This document shows, piece after piece, positions 9,675-22,939 of a stretch of 64,000 bases of DNA. A model generated the notes under the pieces. It saw nothing but the letters and a program-made list of their open reading frames with translations, made no database searches and was not told the origin of the DNA. The position numbers and the translations under genes are program-made. Source of the DNA: Varroa destructor (taxonomy: Eukaryota > Arthropoda > Arachnida > Mesostigmata > Varroidae); contig NW_019211456.1 in assembly GCF_002443255.2 (NCBI RefSeq), positions 23,491,061-23,555,060 of the forward strand. The letters run 5' to 3'. Each line of letters begins with the position of its first letter. Position 1 is the stretch's first letter.

Positions 9675-11619
9675 GATGACCTGGTTGGCCTGGTGACGAT
9701 TTCTTGCTATAATGTGCGACTAAAATAAATCGTTTCATAATCACAGAATAGGCAACTCATTTGAACCTTAACCAAATATACAAAGTGTGTTTAATTAAAC
9801 AGATACAACAAGTGGCCTAAATTAAATAGAGGAAAATTGTAGCAAACAGTGTTCTGTATAGTATTTTAAAAGGCAGAAGACCTGCATTTTTCTTTTTTTA
9901 TTATCAATTTTAATTGTTGTTTATTGTGGACAGTTCGAGTAGTTGTGTTCATAGAACCGTTTGTTCTAGAGGAACTGGCTTATTGAATTGGATACAACGA
10001 ACGCGATCTCTACCTTTATAAACCCACGCGTGGCAATGAAGACAACTGCGTTCAACTGATTCGTGTTTTCTTCACATTCAGAACTGAAGGTCGCGTAAAG
10101 TGGAATGCTATTGCAACAAAGCAACCTAATTACATTGTTGGCCTTTGCGTAGCTGCCGCATTGTACCTTATTTAAATAGCCTGAATTCGAGGTAGCTGGT
10201 AATGTTCTAGATACATGCGCCAGTAGCGATACTGAAATGCGTGGATCAATACTTGAATACCTGAAAGTCGAGCAACAAAGTAAAATTACCGTATGCAATA
10301 ATGGCTATTCTATAAAATTACTTCGTTTTATCTATTGTTTTTTTTTTTTTAATTACTTTTACAACGTATTGACAAATAGCTCGATGTTTGAATACCAGTT
10401 GCCATATGGCTACAAGAATGGCCCAATTAAGCAGAACCAGAGAGTCATTATCATGAATAAAAGTATGTACTTGTTTAAAATGTTCAACCTGAACTTTCCT
10501 ATTCTAGATATCCTTAGCTATGACATCTCGAGACCTGTCCGAAACTTAACATCATTCCTGAGCACAAACTTCACGTTGACTATTTAAATATCTGCGGTAT
10601 CCACGAAGGGTATGAAGTTCATTACTTTATGACATCTGAGGTCCGTGGAAAATTTGCGGGGCTGCGCTATCTGCCCTCAGCGACATGGCAGCTTATCTGA
10701 CAAGCTATATACCGTTTATATTAAAAAATAGACGTCTCGGACGATAGAGTGCTCACCCTCCAAATAATTCATTTACTGGCACCAGTTAACGTCAAAAGAT
10801 ACTTTGCTTACGTTACCTAAATCAAGTAAATATAAGAAGAACGGATGAATGATCGATCAGCAAGAATCACAAAGCGCTTATAAAATTATACCTTAAGTGC
10901 TCCAGTAATTTTGTTTTTTACGTGACTGAGAAATACGCTAACGCTGCATTTTGGCAGATTTGAGAAATGCGTACTTTTACAATAACTAGCAAATTGTAAA
11001 TTGGCTCAAATTATTGGACCGCTCTATCTCTACTTGGATGTTATAACTGGCTTGTAATGAATTTATTAGCAGCAGCTTGTCGCATCTTAGGACACTGCTT
11101 AATACTTTTATTGTTCGTTTGTTTGTATATATGTATGGTGAAAGGCACCCTGTCGTCAAGTAGCGAAAGCGTTTTGTATAAGAAGGAAGATATGGATACA
11201 ACTGTTTTTTCGTTTCAATTTTTCCAATTCAATACTTGTTTTTTTAGCTATAATTTTCCTCGCTGATCTGATTCGGTGTAAACTTTTGTGAGCATCTGCT
11301 TGGCTGATTTATTTAGTCTGCCTACTCTCTGATGTGGCTGCACACGTTAGTGGCCTTACGGCGGCATCTTTTTCCAATAAATCAAGCTTGTCCACTTTCG
11401 TCTACAGCGTAGATATCCGTCGACATCCATTATCACCATTTGTGATCATGCTGGCCATCCTTCGTCTTTGGATCTCTGCTCATAATGCTCTGGAGACGCA
11501 CCAGGCAGATACCTGAAACTTGCTCCTTCTATAATAAATCATTTGGTGACAATTCGCACCTTTCAGGTAGCCTCGTTAAGCTCATCATGATGCTGACTAA
11601 ATCGGCTGTATTTGTCCTG

Positions 11620-11621
<2 letters not shown>
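9675..11621. other. No supported gene; AT-rich with homopolymer run
   Basis: A T run lies at about 10338-10350 inside a 116-codon ATG-started plus frame (10237-10587). The opposite strand is also open at 9966-10298. No splice signal or motif supports either. A 60-codon plus frame at 11334-11516 is codon-like but unsupported. Confidence 0.35.

Positions 11622-11651
<30 letters not shown>
11622..11651. repeat. (TA)n microsatellite
   Basis: An uninterrupted alternating TA run of about 30 bp, seen directly. It inflates the ORFs on both strands here (11485-11790 plus, 11529-11750 minus). Confidence 0.9.
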
Positions 11652-11652
<1 letters not shown>

Positions 11653-12398
11653 AAGCGGATTGACTTGCCCTTGTCATTTGCTAACAGGAATGAGTTGTTC
11701 ACTGTCTCTCGCTGTGCAATTATATTAGCCATAGACACGTATTTATTCATTCATTTATTATGGCGCATCGGACACGCTCATTTGGCATGATGCCTCATCA
11801 TGTGACCGATATTCTTCAGCGTTTAGTAAACTGACATTACGTTGTCTGGCGCTTTTCAGGATTTCTGCGGGGCGGGACCCCGTTTTTTGCATAACGAGTG
11901 GATTTCGTATGCCGTCCAGACTGCTTTCTATGAATATGCGGCAACATACCTACACAATTCGATCTTCCGTTGCCCTAAAGCACGTCGTGCAGTCGAAATA
12001 ATAGGCGTAGTGATCGTGACCGCTCGTGGGTGGAAAGGGTGGATGCTCAGTCCTTTTCGGTGGTGATCCTCTCCTAATGGGCTAGAAAAGGAGGTTTTTT
12101 CTTGGCTTTCTTCCAAAAGTCCGCGCGAATCACACCCAAGTACGTACGCACGTACCCTAGCCTATATGCCTTCGTCCAGAAAAGAGCTTGCCCTCTGTTG
12201 GCGTACAGCTTTATTTGCCTCCGCGTCGCCCAGACAACAAATTGGAAACACCAACAGTTCGGCTTAAGGACTAGTCGTGATCCCGTACGACATGTTATGT
12301 TACTTTCTTTAGAAATGAACCCACGAACCTTCCATCGAACAGATCTTTGATCCCTCTTTTAACGTCGATGTACTGAGAGCGCTGTTTTTGATAGTGGG
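11652..12398. other. No supported gene
   Basis: Plus frames of 74-82 codons at 11842-12066 and 12102-12350 lack splice or start support. GC content rises modestly toward the promoter-like site at 12399. Confidence 0.35.
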
Positions 12399-12430
12399 TA
12401 TATAAGTCGGCGGTCTTGCAGTATAGTCTT
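12399..12430 (+). promoter_or_regulatory. Possible TATA-type core promoter
   Basis: GGGTATATAAGTCGG places TATATAAG at 12399-12406 in a GC-richer context, giving an expected start near 12430. The first downstream ATG (12525) opens only a 16-codon frame running into a short CAG repeat (about 12546-12561), so any product is unclear. TATA-like strings are common in AT-rich DNA; the flanking GC makes this one better than average. Confidence 0.3.
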
Positions 12431-13639
12431 CGAGGTTCACAGTGCCAACACGTTTGGGGTCTTCTACTCTATTTTACCTTGCCTTGATAACCGCAACTCC
12501 TAAGGGCGGCCGCTGCGCCTTTATATGATCTTGGTCAAAACATCAACAGCAGCAGCAGCAGATATTCCCTGTTGAGTAAATGCGCCTCCCGGAGAGAGTA
12601 TCGGGCTTCTCTGACATATAGTCTCGCACCGCTCAAACTGGTACGGCGTAAGAATTATCTCTGATAAAGACGATTTCGCAATTTTTGGACGTTAGCTAAG
12701 AGCACGCACAGTTTTAGCATTGCTCCCCACTCATCTAGCAGCTCTTATCTAGCACAGATTAACTGTTCGAACTAGACTTCCTTTAGAATTGGTTGTAGAG
12801 TTCCTTTTTGAAGCCGCATCGTGAAGTCATATTCTACGTACACGAATCTAACAACACACGAGACGTCTCTCGCAAGTACTGTGACACTTTCAATATCATG
12901 TGACCGGCTATACACCCGCGGTTTTCTCCTAAGAGTTCGGACCCTTTCATCCATGTCCCTGGCTGGGCTTCTTCGAACACCAGTTAAAGCAATGCCGCCC
13001 GACCACTGAGGCACTCGACAGGTCGGCTGACCAACGCGGCCATATAGCCAAGGATCCCATTAAAAATGAAACAGATTTACTTCGCTTGGTCGTTAGCTGA
13101 AAGGAATGAGTGCTTCAGAATCGTTCGCCGTCTTATACATTTAATTAATACTTAATATTATAATTACGCTGACCATTACATGACATATACATATGAACGC
13201 GTTTAAAATGATTTAAATAACGTAACTTTTTTGACAGATAGCTTTATACATGAATTGGTCTAACGTAAGCATAAATATACGAGCGCGCAACTCGAGCTTA
13301 GTTTGTACCCCTCCTATGTGTGTTACTAAGCAGTTACTGAATGCGTCGACTTGTGTTTTGTTACTGGTAGAAGGTTATCCTTTATCACTATTTTAAGACC
13401 TGGCTCCATAAGCCTATGGTTTTAAATGTACACCCCAAAAATACGAGACAAATGATCATGTAACCTTTATGATAAATACGTATACGGTAGCATTTTTCTA
13501 TCCTAGAAGAAATCTCTTCTTTTCAAACTACGTCTTTACCAGTCTGACGAGCAATTCTCGTTAAGTAGATTTCTTGCTGTGAGAAAAGTCTTTAAAAAAA
13601 CTTTATTGCGCAGATACCCCCAGACTCTTGCAAGCGACC
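12431..13639. other. No supported gene; opposed open frames at 12772-13014
   Basis: An 80-codon minus frame (12772-13014) and a 62-codon plus frame (12821-13009) overlap. Both look moderately codon-like and neither has clear splice sites. A short (CAG)n run lies at about 12546-12561. Confidence 0.35.
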
Positions 13640-13670
13640 TATAAAAAGGCGCGACGCTGTTGCACTAAAC
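13640..13670 (+). promoter_or_regulatory. Possible TATA-type core promoter
   Basis: CCTATAAAAAGGCGCGACG has TATAAAAAG at 13640-13648 followed directly by GC-rich DNA, a classic TATA context. A start would be expected near 13664-13670, at TGCACTAAAC. The first downstream ATG opens only a short frame, so a spliced or noncoding transcript would have to be assumed. Confidence 0.35.
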
Positions 13671-14211
13671 CTAATAGCGGCTTTTCAATAACATATTTGA
13701 TTGACTTCGCAATTGTACAATACTAGAGTATGGGAACTGACTCAGCCAAACTATCTGATCAATAATGTAATTATAAATTTTCCATAAAACGTTTATTTGT
13801 TGCAATTTCATGAACTTTTGACAAAACACTTCCAAAAAGTGGTTATTTCAAGCCATTACCATATTGCCAGGTGACTGTGCCACTCACAAGTAAGGTGAAA
13901 GCCCTCCAAAGTGAACCCGTTTACCCTTCAACCCGGTGCAATATATAGCTTCACAATATGGGATGTTTTAACCTTTATAGTCCTAGTTTCGTAACCACAT
14001 GCTTCATTGTACGGTAACAAATCACTAAGCCTATTATTTCCAAAGCACCTGTTTCTGACGTTCCACAACATAGAAAAAAGAAGTGCTCTGTCCCGTTTTA
14101 GAATATCGCAATAGCACAAACTGTTATGTGCATCCCCTATTAAATACATTTATTCTACATAGATATAAAACACCATACGCCACGGAACAGTTCGTGAACG
14201 TTAAATGTTGT
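13671..14211. other. No supported gene
   Basis: AT-rich. A 73-codon minus frame at 13928-14149 has no further support. Confidence 0.4.
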
Positions 14212-14535
14212 TTAAATTGCCCAGAGTCTAATTAGTGAGTCGTATAGTTTTAGAAGCAGGCCGACCCAGATCTCAAAGCCACTAGCCAGAACCACCACGT
14301 GTTCCAGTTGGTCAGAAACTATCTTGAAGTATCTTTTGGCGTGGCTAAGACAACGTGAATGTACGAACTTAGCAAAAAACTTTGCAAGCGATTGGTAGGT
14401 TTTGCCAGACCTCCAGTTGGCCGGTAAGAATCTATTAACATAAAGCCGTTTTAATCTCTGCCGTAGCCGTGGGCTGCATATCTCCTTGACTTTCTTTGTC
14501 CCCTGCTCTATTCTTTGCGAGTGCACACTCGGCAT
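14212..14535 (-). CDS. Hypothetical basic protein, 107 residues
   Basis: The minus frame is open for well over 115 codons; the first ATG is at 14535-14533 and the TAA at 14212-14214. The N-terminal half is strongly basic (RLRQRLKRLYVNR) and followed by KFFAKFVHSR; the C-terminal half is hydrophobic and helical (VVVLASGFEIWVGLLLKLY). Codon composition is mixed (AAG GAG ATA TGC AGC CCA CGG CTA CGG CAG). The frame extends upstream of the ATG to about 14600, so this may be an internal exon rather than a whole gene. No family is recognised. Length alone is not decisive. Confidence 0.33.
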   Translation of the reverse strand: MPSVHSQRIEQGTKKVKEICSPRLRQRLKRLYVNRFLPANWRSGKTYQSLAKFFAKFVHSRCLSHAKRYFKIVSDQLEHVVVLASGFEIWVGLLLKLYDSLIRLWAI

Positions 14536-17500
14536 AAATATCGACCCTTTTATCCCCGCTCCGCCCCACACCCCGCTGGTTGCTGTATCTCTGTGCTTCT
14601 AACCTACCTAAGCATCCTCTCTAGAGGATATCGTGCGAGTACATGACTGTGTGGACTTTCATTAATTTTACCTAGGCCAATGGGTTAGGGCCGGCGTAAG
14701 CAAATGAACGAATCGAGCAACCAGTTAGACGGCCAACAAGAGGAAACGAGATAAAGGGAAATGGAATGGAGGCAAGATCCACCGTAAGCGCTGTGCTTTT
14801 ACGTTGGATGCCATAAGAGAACGAGCGGTTCGTTGTTTGCGAGCTTACGCTTGCTTAAGCGGGTTAACAAAAGATAGCTGGATGAATGAATGGGGGCGCT
14901 GCAAACATCTCGAGAGTTGTTACGGAACTAGTGGGCGGAGCTGGCACCCTCAGGCCTTACCCTCACATTGTTTACAAATGAAAATATTCTCTACTAGGAG
15001 AAGGTAATGGACTACCTGTTGAAGGCAGCAATTTTCCGTCGTTCGACATTGACCCTAATCGCTAACTATAAGTTATGGACACAAATAGAATAGACGATGG
15101 TAAGCTGAAGTTGTTGTGGTGTTTTTGTGATACCTTTTAGCTGGTTGTTTCTCATATGGCGTCTGCTTAGATCATAAAATTGGCCGATTGATACACTAAT
15201 GAAGCATTCGCTAAGCAGGGTAACGAACAAAATGCGGTGGTTTAGATTCGAAGGCGGCTGAGTAAACGGCCGAATTCCGGATGAATGCCGGCGAATGAAA
15301 AATGCCAGTTTCTTGAACATATTCCTATGGCGATACCGGACGTAAAAGTTAAAACATTTATTTACGTGATTGATTATGCATTGACTACAAAGCCAACCTG
15401 CGTTTCATTTGCTATTACCATGCTCATGCTACATTTCAAACCAATCCGTCCTGTTCAGTAGGTAATTCTTGTCTCAATTACTATTCTACTTCATTATATA
15501 ATGTTTTTGCAGCGATTTTTAAATTCGCTCAGCCTAAATAATCTAGATCATCTCTTAATATTAACAATATATCCTATATATAACAGCAGTATAACAACAG
15601 TAATCGTTCGCTCCCAGTGATTTTTACGTTCCACTTTGCACTCAAGAGTCTTTTCCTAAAATTTGTCATTGTTCTTACTCAACAAACGCTCATCGCCACA
15701 TAGCCGAATGGGAGCACATTCGAAATACGCAAATAACGAAATGCATTCGAAATCTACAGTGACACAACGTGAGCCTCGGAGAACTACTCGTATCTAAGCG
15801 TCATCAAGTGATCAGTTGTTATTTTTGTGGCCAATGCTTGAAATTATAACTTGAATAACAATTACCATGCGTTGTCAGGAACTGCTTTAAAAATAAATAA
15901 GACTCGGAAAAGCCTTTCTGCCCATCGCGCCGATAAATTATGTACTTAGTTTACTTGAATTCGCTCAGTTTCGTAATAGTGAAACCGGCTTGATTCTACA
16001 CTCATCTAACCTGCATTTATAACCTAACTAGATCTTGCTTAAAGAAGAACATAAGTACTGTAAAGTATGCAGGGACATAACGTGCGCCAAATGCAGTACT
16101 AATAGCGACAAGTACGAAAAGAAAGCCGATTAGAAATCATGAACAAAGATGGTGGCAAGCGATGATACTATTTCAATACAATTATCAGAGAAAAACACAT
16201 CCCGTGTTTATTTCTTCTAATATTCTTTTTTGACCTCCCGGGATTCGGGAGACCAACGATCCCAAACGGTCCTCAGCTTTAAATTGCTCGCCATAACAAT
16301 CCATCTGAGTAAACGTCAATAGGGATCTCGTTCTTGGCGACCCGCAAATCGAAACAGGAGGAAATGGCCCTGTTCGACCTTGTTGCGTCCGATCTATAGC
16401 GAGTGAGTACTTAAACATAAATCCCCTCTAGAGCAACGTCGTATGAAGGCTGTATGTCTTTTTCTTGGATTTATCGGTGCATTCATTTACCAAACTGGGT
16501 ATTGCAATTCGCTTCTGGCGTAATTTTTCCAGCTTGAATTCTGGCTATGCTATTATTCCTGACGCTAGAGCTTTAGAGCTATATATAGCCAGCGAAAAAT
16601 ACTTTCGATGAAAGTTGCATTTTAAGAACTCACTCAAGCATTTTCGATAGCCATATTTGGTGCCTAGGGAGAGAAATTTATCACGGCTACTAAATTACCG
16701 GAATCGAAGTTAATGCTTCGGAGGAGAACTGTTGCTTCTATTTGAAGCACCATTCGGTACAACAATTTTATTCTCAAATTTGCTTAATCATCGTATGCTC
16801 GCATATTTCGATAGGTAAACTTCCTCTCAACTAGCTTGATTATTGAGCGAAATATGCTCGCAGAAAGCGGACTTGGCAGACGTGTTCAATGGAATGAGGG
16901 ACATAAATGTAATTATATCCAACAATTGGAGACTAGATAAGTTCAATAGCAAACTCGCGAATGCATGATAACTAGCTCGAATGAGATATGGCCAATACAA
17001 TGCTTATTAAAGGTTTTGTCCAGTTGCAGGAGCCGAGGATGCAGAATAAGCCTAATACAAAGTGAGTATTGCATGTGCGGTTTAGCTGACGAGCTTCTTG
17101 TTCCACTTTGTTATTATGATTATGTGTCTGGAATAGTTTCCTAGTCAGCTGGCAATTGCGAGTCGAAGTGTGTCATGATGGCGGGTTTCTCGATTCTGGA
17201 TGCGTTTCTGACGTGAACTGCTAAAACTTTTCCGCTAGAGAAACAGCTAAAACTCTACGCGAGCCTATCGACGCTTATTCGGATTATGTGCAGCTAACGG
17301 AACCTATGTCATAATGGTATCCATTCTTCGTCGGGTTCTTGTCGCGTCTCTGCCCTGTCGCTATTCACGGTATAGTGTGATATGTTAACGCCTCCGTACT
17401 GCCACTCAAAAGTGTGGAAAGACTCAGTTTTTAAAACCATCACACTTTAACTGCACTTAGTGATAGAACGAACCGCTCTAAAGATGAATTAATTCGTTCA

Positions 17501-17852
17501 AACATATTCTAGCGTAACCCGTGAGCGCAGCGTAAGCGGAGTTCAGTATGTCTTTTAGCCTCGCAATGGTCAACAAGCTGCTCGTCCCGTGTGAACTTCG
17601 TCACTAAGCTGAAAGTATTCCGAAGTAGAACGAAAATATTTGGTTAGACTAGAAATTCTGTAATGAATAGAAAAATGAATAGATCAAAGCCCGTATGCTG
17701 CTTGAGAATTTTACATTGTATTGCATACTATACATTATTTTAGACAAGAACGTTCCCGTTCAAATTGTCAAAGCTCTGTACGGCCCTGTATTGTTGAATC
17801 ATCTCTTTGATTATAGGTTTCCTATATAGCACTTCATTTGCTTTGTTATGGT
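14536..17852. other. No supported gene
   Basis: Only 67-84-codon frames are present (14804-15007 plus, 15066-15320 minus, 16185-16418 minus), without splice support. The sequence is AT-rich, with short inverted repeats around 14615-14632. It may be intergenic or intronic. Confidence 0.4.
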
Positions 17853-18287
17853 TTAGCCGAAGTAAATTGGGTCCGTAGAATCAACTGATGCATCTGCAGA
17901 ATTACCAAATACTGTTCTATGCGGGGCTGTATGCAAAACGGAGCTTGACCTTAAATCTACGCAATTCTTTTGCCATGAGCTGTCAAATGAAACTTTTCGT
18001 GCCAAAGTAAAAATAATTTTTTGAAAAAACCCATAGTAAGGTATATGACAGGACCAATTTCGTATCGAAGGGCCATCGAAGATAGTGTCATACAGGTCGC
18101 TAGTGATTGCTGCTAATGACGATGCAATAACAGTGTGTATGGCTACTAAATCGAGACGCACATGATGTAGTACGGCTTTGGAACCTAACACGGACAGAAA
18201 GGAATCAGCGATATGAAGCGACGGCAGTATCGGACGCAAAATTCGAAACCTTGTGTTTAGGCCCCTTAGTAAGTGAGCCATTGTGTT
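17853..18287 (-). CDS. Candidate terminal exon, gene model 7 (exon b)
   Basis: A 142-codon ATG-started minus frame (18281 to TAA at 17855-17853) is one of the longest in the window. The ATG has A at -3 and G at +4. A TTATAG acceptor ends at 18288, adding two in-frame codons (AAC ACA) in phase 0, which matches the phase 0 donor of exon a at 18793. The translation starts MAHLLRGLNTRFRILRPILP, is mildly hydrophobic early (SFLSVLGSKAVLHH) and Ser/Asp-rich at its end. It could also be a single-exon gene from 18281. There is no AATAAA close downstream on this strand. No family is recognised. Confidence 0.35.
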   Translation of the reverse strand, partial: NTMAHLLRGLNTRFRILRPILPSLHIADSFLSVLGSKAVLHHVRLDLVAIHTVIASSLAAITSDLYDTIFDGPSIRNWSCHIPYYGFFQKIIFTLARKVSFDSSWQKNCVDLRSSSVLHTAPHRTVFGNSADASVDSTDPIYFG

Positions 18288-18792
18288 CTATAATATACTG
18301 ATAAATTTTCTTTTATAAAAGTCGCTCGTTTTTCGGCTAAATGCATCGTAAAGCATATAGCCCAGATAAAGAAAAAAAAAATAGTGCAGCTGCTACTATT
18401 ATGCACATAGAGCACCGTTTAGTTTAGATAAATACAATAGTAATCGATCTTACAGAATTTAGAGACATGACCCAGCACAAGTATTAGTCACGCAACGGAA
18501 CTGAAACGAAGAGGAAATCCGCTTCAAGGTAAGCCTCGGTGACATTGTGTGCTCACAGAATTTGTGCGTTAGCCAGCCACTCAGCGAGCGCCCATACGGG
18601 AAGCGTACACAACGTGAGCGTCTTCACATTGACCAAGCTACTGACTCCAGAGCGATGTTTTGGCGTCAAATGATTCACTAGATTTTCGTTTCGCGGCCAG
18701 ATTTTTAGAATTTTTTAAGGCTGTCGACAAACGACTGGACTCGGAACTGTCGCTACCGCTGTGGCTTCAAGTGCGCAAAGGACGGTTCGTAC

Positions 18793-18906
18793 CTGGATGG
18801 ATATCCGCCTCCAGCGCTTCCTGTCGACGTTTCCATCGTTTAATATTTCGAGTTTCCATTGAAAGGAGCCCCTGTCTATCTGCAACACGGGTTTCCCACC
18901 TTCCAT
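18793..18906 (-). CDS. Candidate first exon, gene model 7 (exon a)
   Basis: The minus-strand ATG at 18906 opens MEGGKPVLQIDRGSFQWKLE and runs 38 codons to ATCCAG|GTACGA, an excellent donor at 18793/18792 in phase 0. With exon b it predicts a 182-residue protein after a 505-nt intron. The plus strand here has a competing 42-codon Cys-rich frame (18718-18843, NCRYRCGFKCAKDGSYLDG), so only one strand can be right. The minus reading has both a start codon and a consensus donor, so I prefer it. Confidence 0.35.
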
Positions 18907-18957
18907 GAGTCGTCCTTTCGTATGGGTGCATTTACTTTTAGAAATACCTAACGTCAG

Positions 18958-19160
18958 CTTACCCCGTGCCGGACGAAGAGAAGCAAATAGTGAAGGAATG
19001 CTGGCCGTCGCATGGCTTCTGTGACGACCAATTCTTTTTCAACCCGGCTCGCTACTCACTAGCGTGGTTCACTTGCTTTAGCAGACCATTATGTCGCTAC
19101 GCTGACTCAACTACGAAAGCACGATGGGTGTGTGTGGCACGGATGCTCTGGAAGGGGTAA
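18958..19160 (+). CDS. Candidate terminal exon, Cys/Trp-rich
   Basis: A branch-point-like CCTAAC and an acceptor ending GTCAG (18953-18957) precede a phase-1 frame reading YPVPDEEKQIVKECWPSHGF and onward to a TAA at 19158-19160. Six cysteines, several tryptophans and codons such as TTC TTT TTC AAC CCG GCT CGC TAC make it look translated. It might be the end of an extracellular protein. No partner exon with a matching phase was found upstream, and no AATAAA follows closely. The family is unknown. Confidence 0.33.
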
Positions 19161-22100
19161 ACTGGGCCAGCGGGAAGTGGGGCTGCGATGGACGAAAGAC
19201 CACTTGGAAGCGTATCGAAAAAGGCGTTGGTCAGCTGACACCAATTTAGCTCACTCTGACAATTCGTCTCCTTTACATGTAAAAAAAAATGCAGAACTTT
19301 TCGGTTGACGCTAAAGACAATGTAGGTAACATCGTTAGTCGGTGCGTGAATTTCTCATTCAGTGGGGCTAATTTCCGGACGGAGCGAGGTCGCTACAAAG
19401 AATAGATCCGTTCATTTAACTGCCCATTTATGTCATGTTGCTGATTCAACTCAGTTGCATTTATCGTCTATTCTGTTCAGTAAAATGCATAGTGCAACTG
19501 GCTTGATATGTGTTCTTTAAATGAACAATGGGATGAATATCGATAACAGAGTGTAAGGAGACCACGAATTGTTTTATTTGTACTGTTACATACAATTACC
19601 ATATTTTAATGGAGGTATTGATGCTTAGAGACTGCAAACATAATTCGAAAAATATAGTATAACAGAGATCAAACTTTTGACAATACCATTGATGACCGGT
19701 TGTGTCTTCAACCACCCGTCCACGATTGCATTCCTACGAAGTTTACGAGGACACATCCGTATAGTCTGGCACCGATGAACTATACATGCGACGTATTTTC
19801 AGTTCCTAACTAGCACACGAATATCAGGAATATGCATACAATGTATAATACAGTCATTGATAGGCTTTAAATAACCTCGTGAACCATCGATCGGTCTCAC
19901 AGGATGTTACCACCGCCAGTCAAGCTCGTAGAACCGTACCGTGTGTGGTACGGAAAAACATATCAAGTGTAGTATGCGACTTGTATGTACTTCAAAGGTT
20001 TCAAAAGCTGATATTTGACAAAAATAAATAGATGAGTGTAACTGATCGATCGTAGTTTTAGTTTCAGTCTTACACGTTGGAAATATCGCCACGAACCATT
20101 GTCATGTTTCGGTTAGTCATCAGAGGTCTCATATAGACAAGTAATGAAGAATAGCGACAGCAGATGCAGCTTGTCGTTCTGTATCAAAATAGAACGTGAA
20201 AACGCAGCCTGTATCGGAAGACGGTGCGTCAGGACTGGCAGATCCAAAGGACACCGCTCTGTCGCATCCCTTTCACTTCGCTGTGATTAACGAAATCAAG
20301 AAAGCGCCACCTATATCTATTTTCATGTTATGATGCACTTACAATTGATCACGAATACAGTCAGAAATTTATTGCAGGAAAATGCGAAAAAAAAGTACTA
20401 AAAATAGTAACGTTGTTGAAATCTTCAATTAAATATCTGACTGAACCAAAAAGTGGCCTTAAGTCGACAAACATAACATTTACAGATTTTAATACAGATT
20501 TAATTGTGAATATCGAAGTAATCCATGTTGTATAATTATGTTTGAGACGAAAAGAAATCAGATGAACACGTTACGTTCGTGGAAGATCGTAGTATATAAC
20601 ATTGCCTCAGAAACCGTGCTTTTGCTGCCCAAAACATTTAAATCGTTTCTGCCAGTAATATGAGATATGCTCCCCATGTACTATTTCGGTTTTTATCTGA
20701 ATGTAGCTTTAGCGGAAAACTCATCTATGAAGATTCGTGGGAAGAGTTCTGCGAGAGTAGAATGGATGGACGCTGTTCACATAAACGCTTCTTTTTCTGC
20801 TGTGAATCCACGAAGGGATGATAGCTGCTAGTATCTGACAAATCGGTTTCAGCTGCATTTTCAGTTCCAGGCTCACTGAATAGAATATCTCATGGAGAAC
20901 GAATTTCAAAAGCCCTTAGCAGTCCTGAAATAAAGGCAAGGGTTTCGGGCGACTACGATGAGGTTTCCTGTGAAATGGTTCGCTTGTAAGTACGTGACGA
21001 CCGTAGTAATTCTATCTTTTGCACTTCAAGTATGATTACCTTATTAGTAGTAGTAAATGCAAAGTCGTATTTTCTTTATATAGATCACCAAGTCCCTGCA
21101 ATGGGCTATACGATCATATCAATCAGTTTGTCAAGGCGTAAATGCCATTATTCTGATCGAGGAAATCAGTAAATTAGTTTGACAACTAAAGTAGATTATC
21201 GTCATTCTTAGTATTGCTGGAAGAGCACTGCGAGTGGTTTTGCGCAATGGCAAGCAGGTCAGCGAACGGAAAATACTATCAAACATGTATAGAAGAAAGT
21301 TTGTAGATATAATTCAAAATACGGTTGCTTTATCCAACAAAATGCTGTTTGTGTTCTTTAGTCAGAATGAATGGCAGAAAGGCGTGGGTTGAAAAGATGC
21401 AATGGATTGGCTGGGTGGCTGACAGGTGCACTCGTACGCCTCACCGGCTGTAGTCCAACGGCGGCGGTACTTACATCCCTAAGGGACTACTCGATTGTAA
21501 GACATATAATGAAATGTCTTTTCCTCAGTCGGCCAGCCGACTCTAGCATACGCTGTGTAATATGTCGTCAAGTAAAGCAAATTTTTGTCCACGCTGATAG
21601 CGAGCTTCGTTCATGTTATACCAACTGAAAGGCAACAATTAGAAGATTTTTATTATGTTGAAATTACTTTCAAAGTTAAATTTTCTACATTTCTATAGTA
21701 GCTATTTAATAGTGAGTGCCAGCCTGAAATTAAAAGGGTGTGGCGTTTCGCAACAAATTGGCCGGTACAGAGTCGCTAGGAACATTTGAGCTTGGAACGA
21801 GAACCGTAATACTAAACAACATCAGTACTATAATGGCTGTACCCTATCCGTGTTAAAATTTTCGATGATAATAAAATGAAACTTGTTTCCCTTTAAAAGT
21901 AAAACTTTTCCAGAAGATACTTTCTATTCAAACGTCAAAATCATTCTTGAAACTTGCCGCTAGTGTTAATTTTGAATGAATGTAAAACGGAAAAAAATGC
22001 AACGGTTCTGATTGAGCCCTTAATAATCCTAATTAAAAAATATGACAAAAGCGCGGTTTGTGCGCATAACAACTATAAGACTGGCGTCCATCTGTCCTGT

Positions 22101-22939
22101 ACTCTTATCAAATTTTATGTTACGAAACTGATTATGTAGGCGTATAGTAATAATAATAATAGTGATCGCCTCTTTGTGAAGCCATAGAGAAGTTAAATAG
22201 CGCATTACCTTTTCACTCTCACGGACTTTGCTGCAAATAGAAACTGTAACCTGGAAACACAGAGATCAAAGCGATAGGGACATTTCTATTTTGTTTAGCG
22301 TGAAGTCTTCAATATAATGTTGTATCTAAAAAGCCAAAAAAGTCCAGGTGATTCCAATTTAGCAAGGGCCAGGCCTCATTAGAATTATTATTTTTGCAAA
22401 AACTATTCCTTCTAACTAAAGTAGATTCTCTTCGATTTATTACCTCTAAACTCTATACGGGCTTTTTCTCTTTTTTATTAAAAAATTAATGAAAATTGCA
22501 CCAAATATTACCATCAAAGCGCTTTACTTTATCTAATAAAACCGTGGCGTCCTTTTTATCTTAGATTAATGTTTATCGAAAAGTGTCTGGATTTGGTGCC
22601 AAGTAGCTTAATAAGCTCTCTAAAAGCAGTCGTCTTGGTCTAATGTCAGATGTTAAACAGATACACGAACATTTTGAAAAAAGTGTTATATGCTTTAAAC
22701 GTATTGTTCGAACAATGATACCTATGAAACGGCTAACGTGACGATATGGTATGGGCCATCATCCCAATCGATGTTGGAAATAGTCGCAAACTTTTTTTGT
22801 GAGAAAAAACTAATAGAAAACGCGAAAAATATATTGAAATAATAAGTAGGCCTGTTGTTTCATTTTAACCACCCCTTCCCCGACATCCCCGGTCACAATT
22901 CCATTCGTTCCTATTTACGGTCCCCAATTTAATTTACAG
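19161..22939. other. No supported gene; AT-rich
   Basis: This is mostly AT-rich spacer. An 85-codon frame with ATG at 21371 (MAERRGLKRCNGLAGWLTGA) has a usable start context. It could be a 5' exon of the next model through a weak GCG|GTACTT donor in phase 0, but that link is speculative. A (TAA)n run lies at about 22147-22160. Confidence 0.35.

Noticed and set aside
10237..10587. 116-codon ATG-started plus ORF
   Set aside because: It reads through a poly-T run as poly-Phe, the opposite strand is open too, and no splice, promoter or poly(A) signal supports it.
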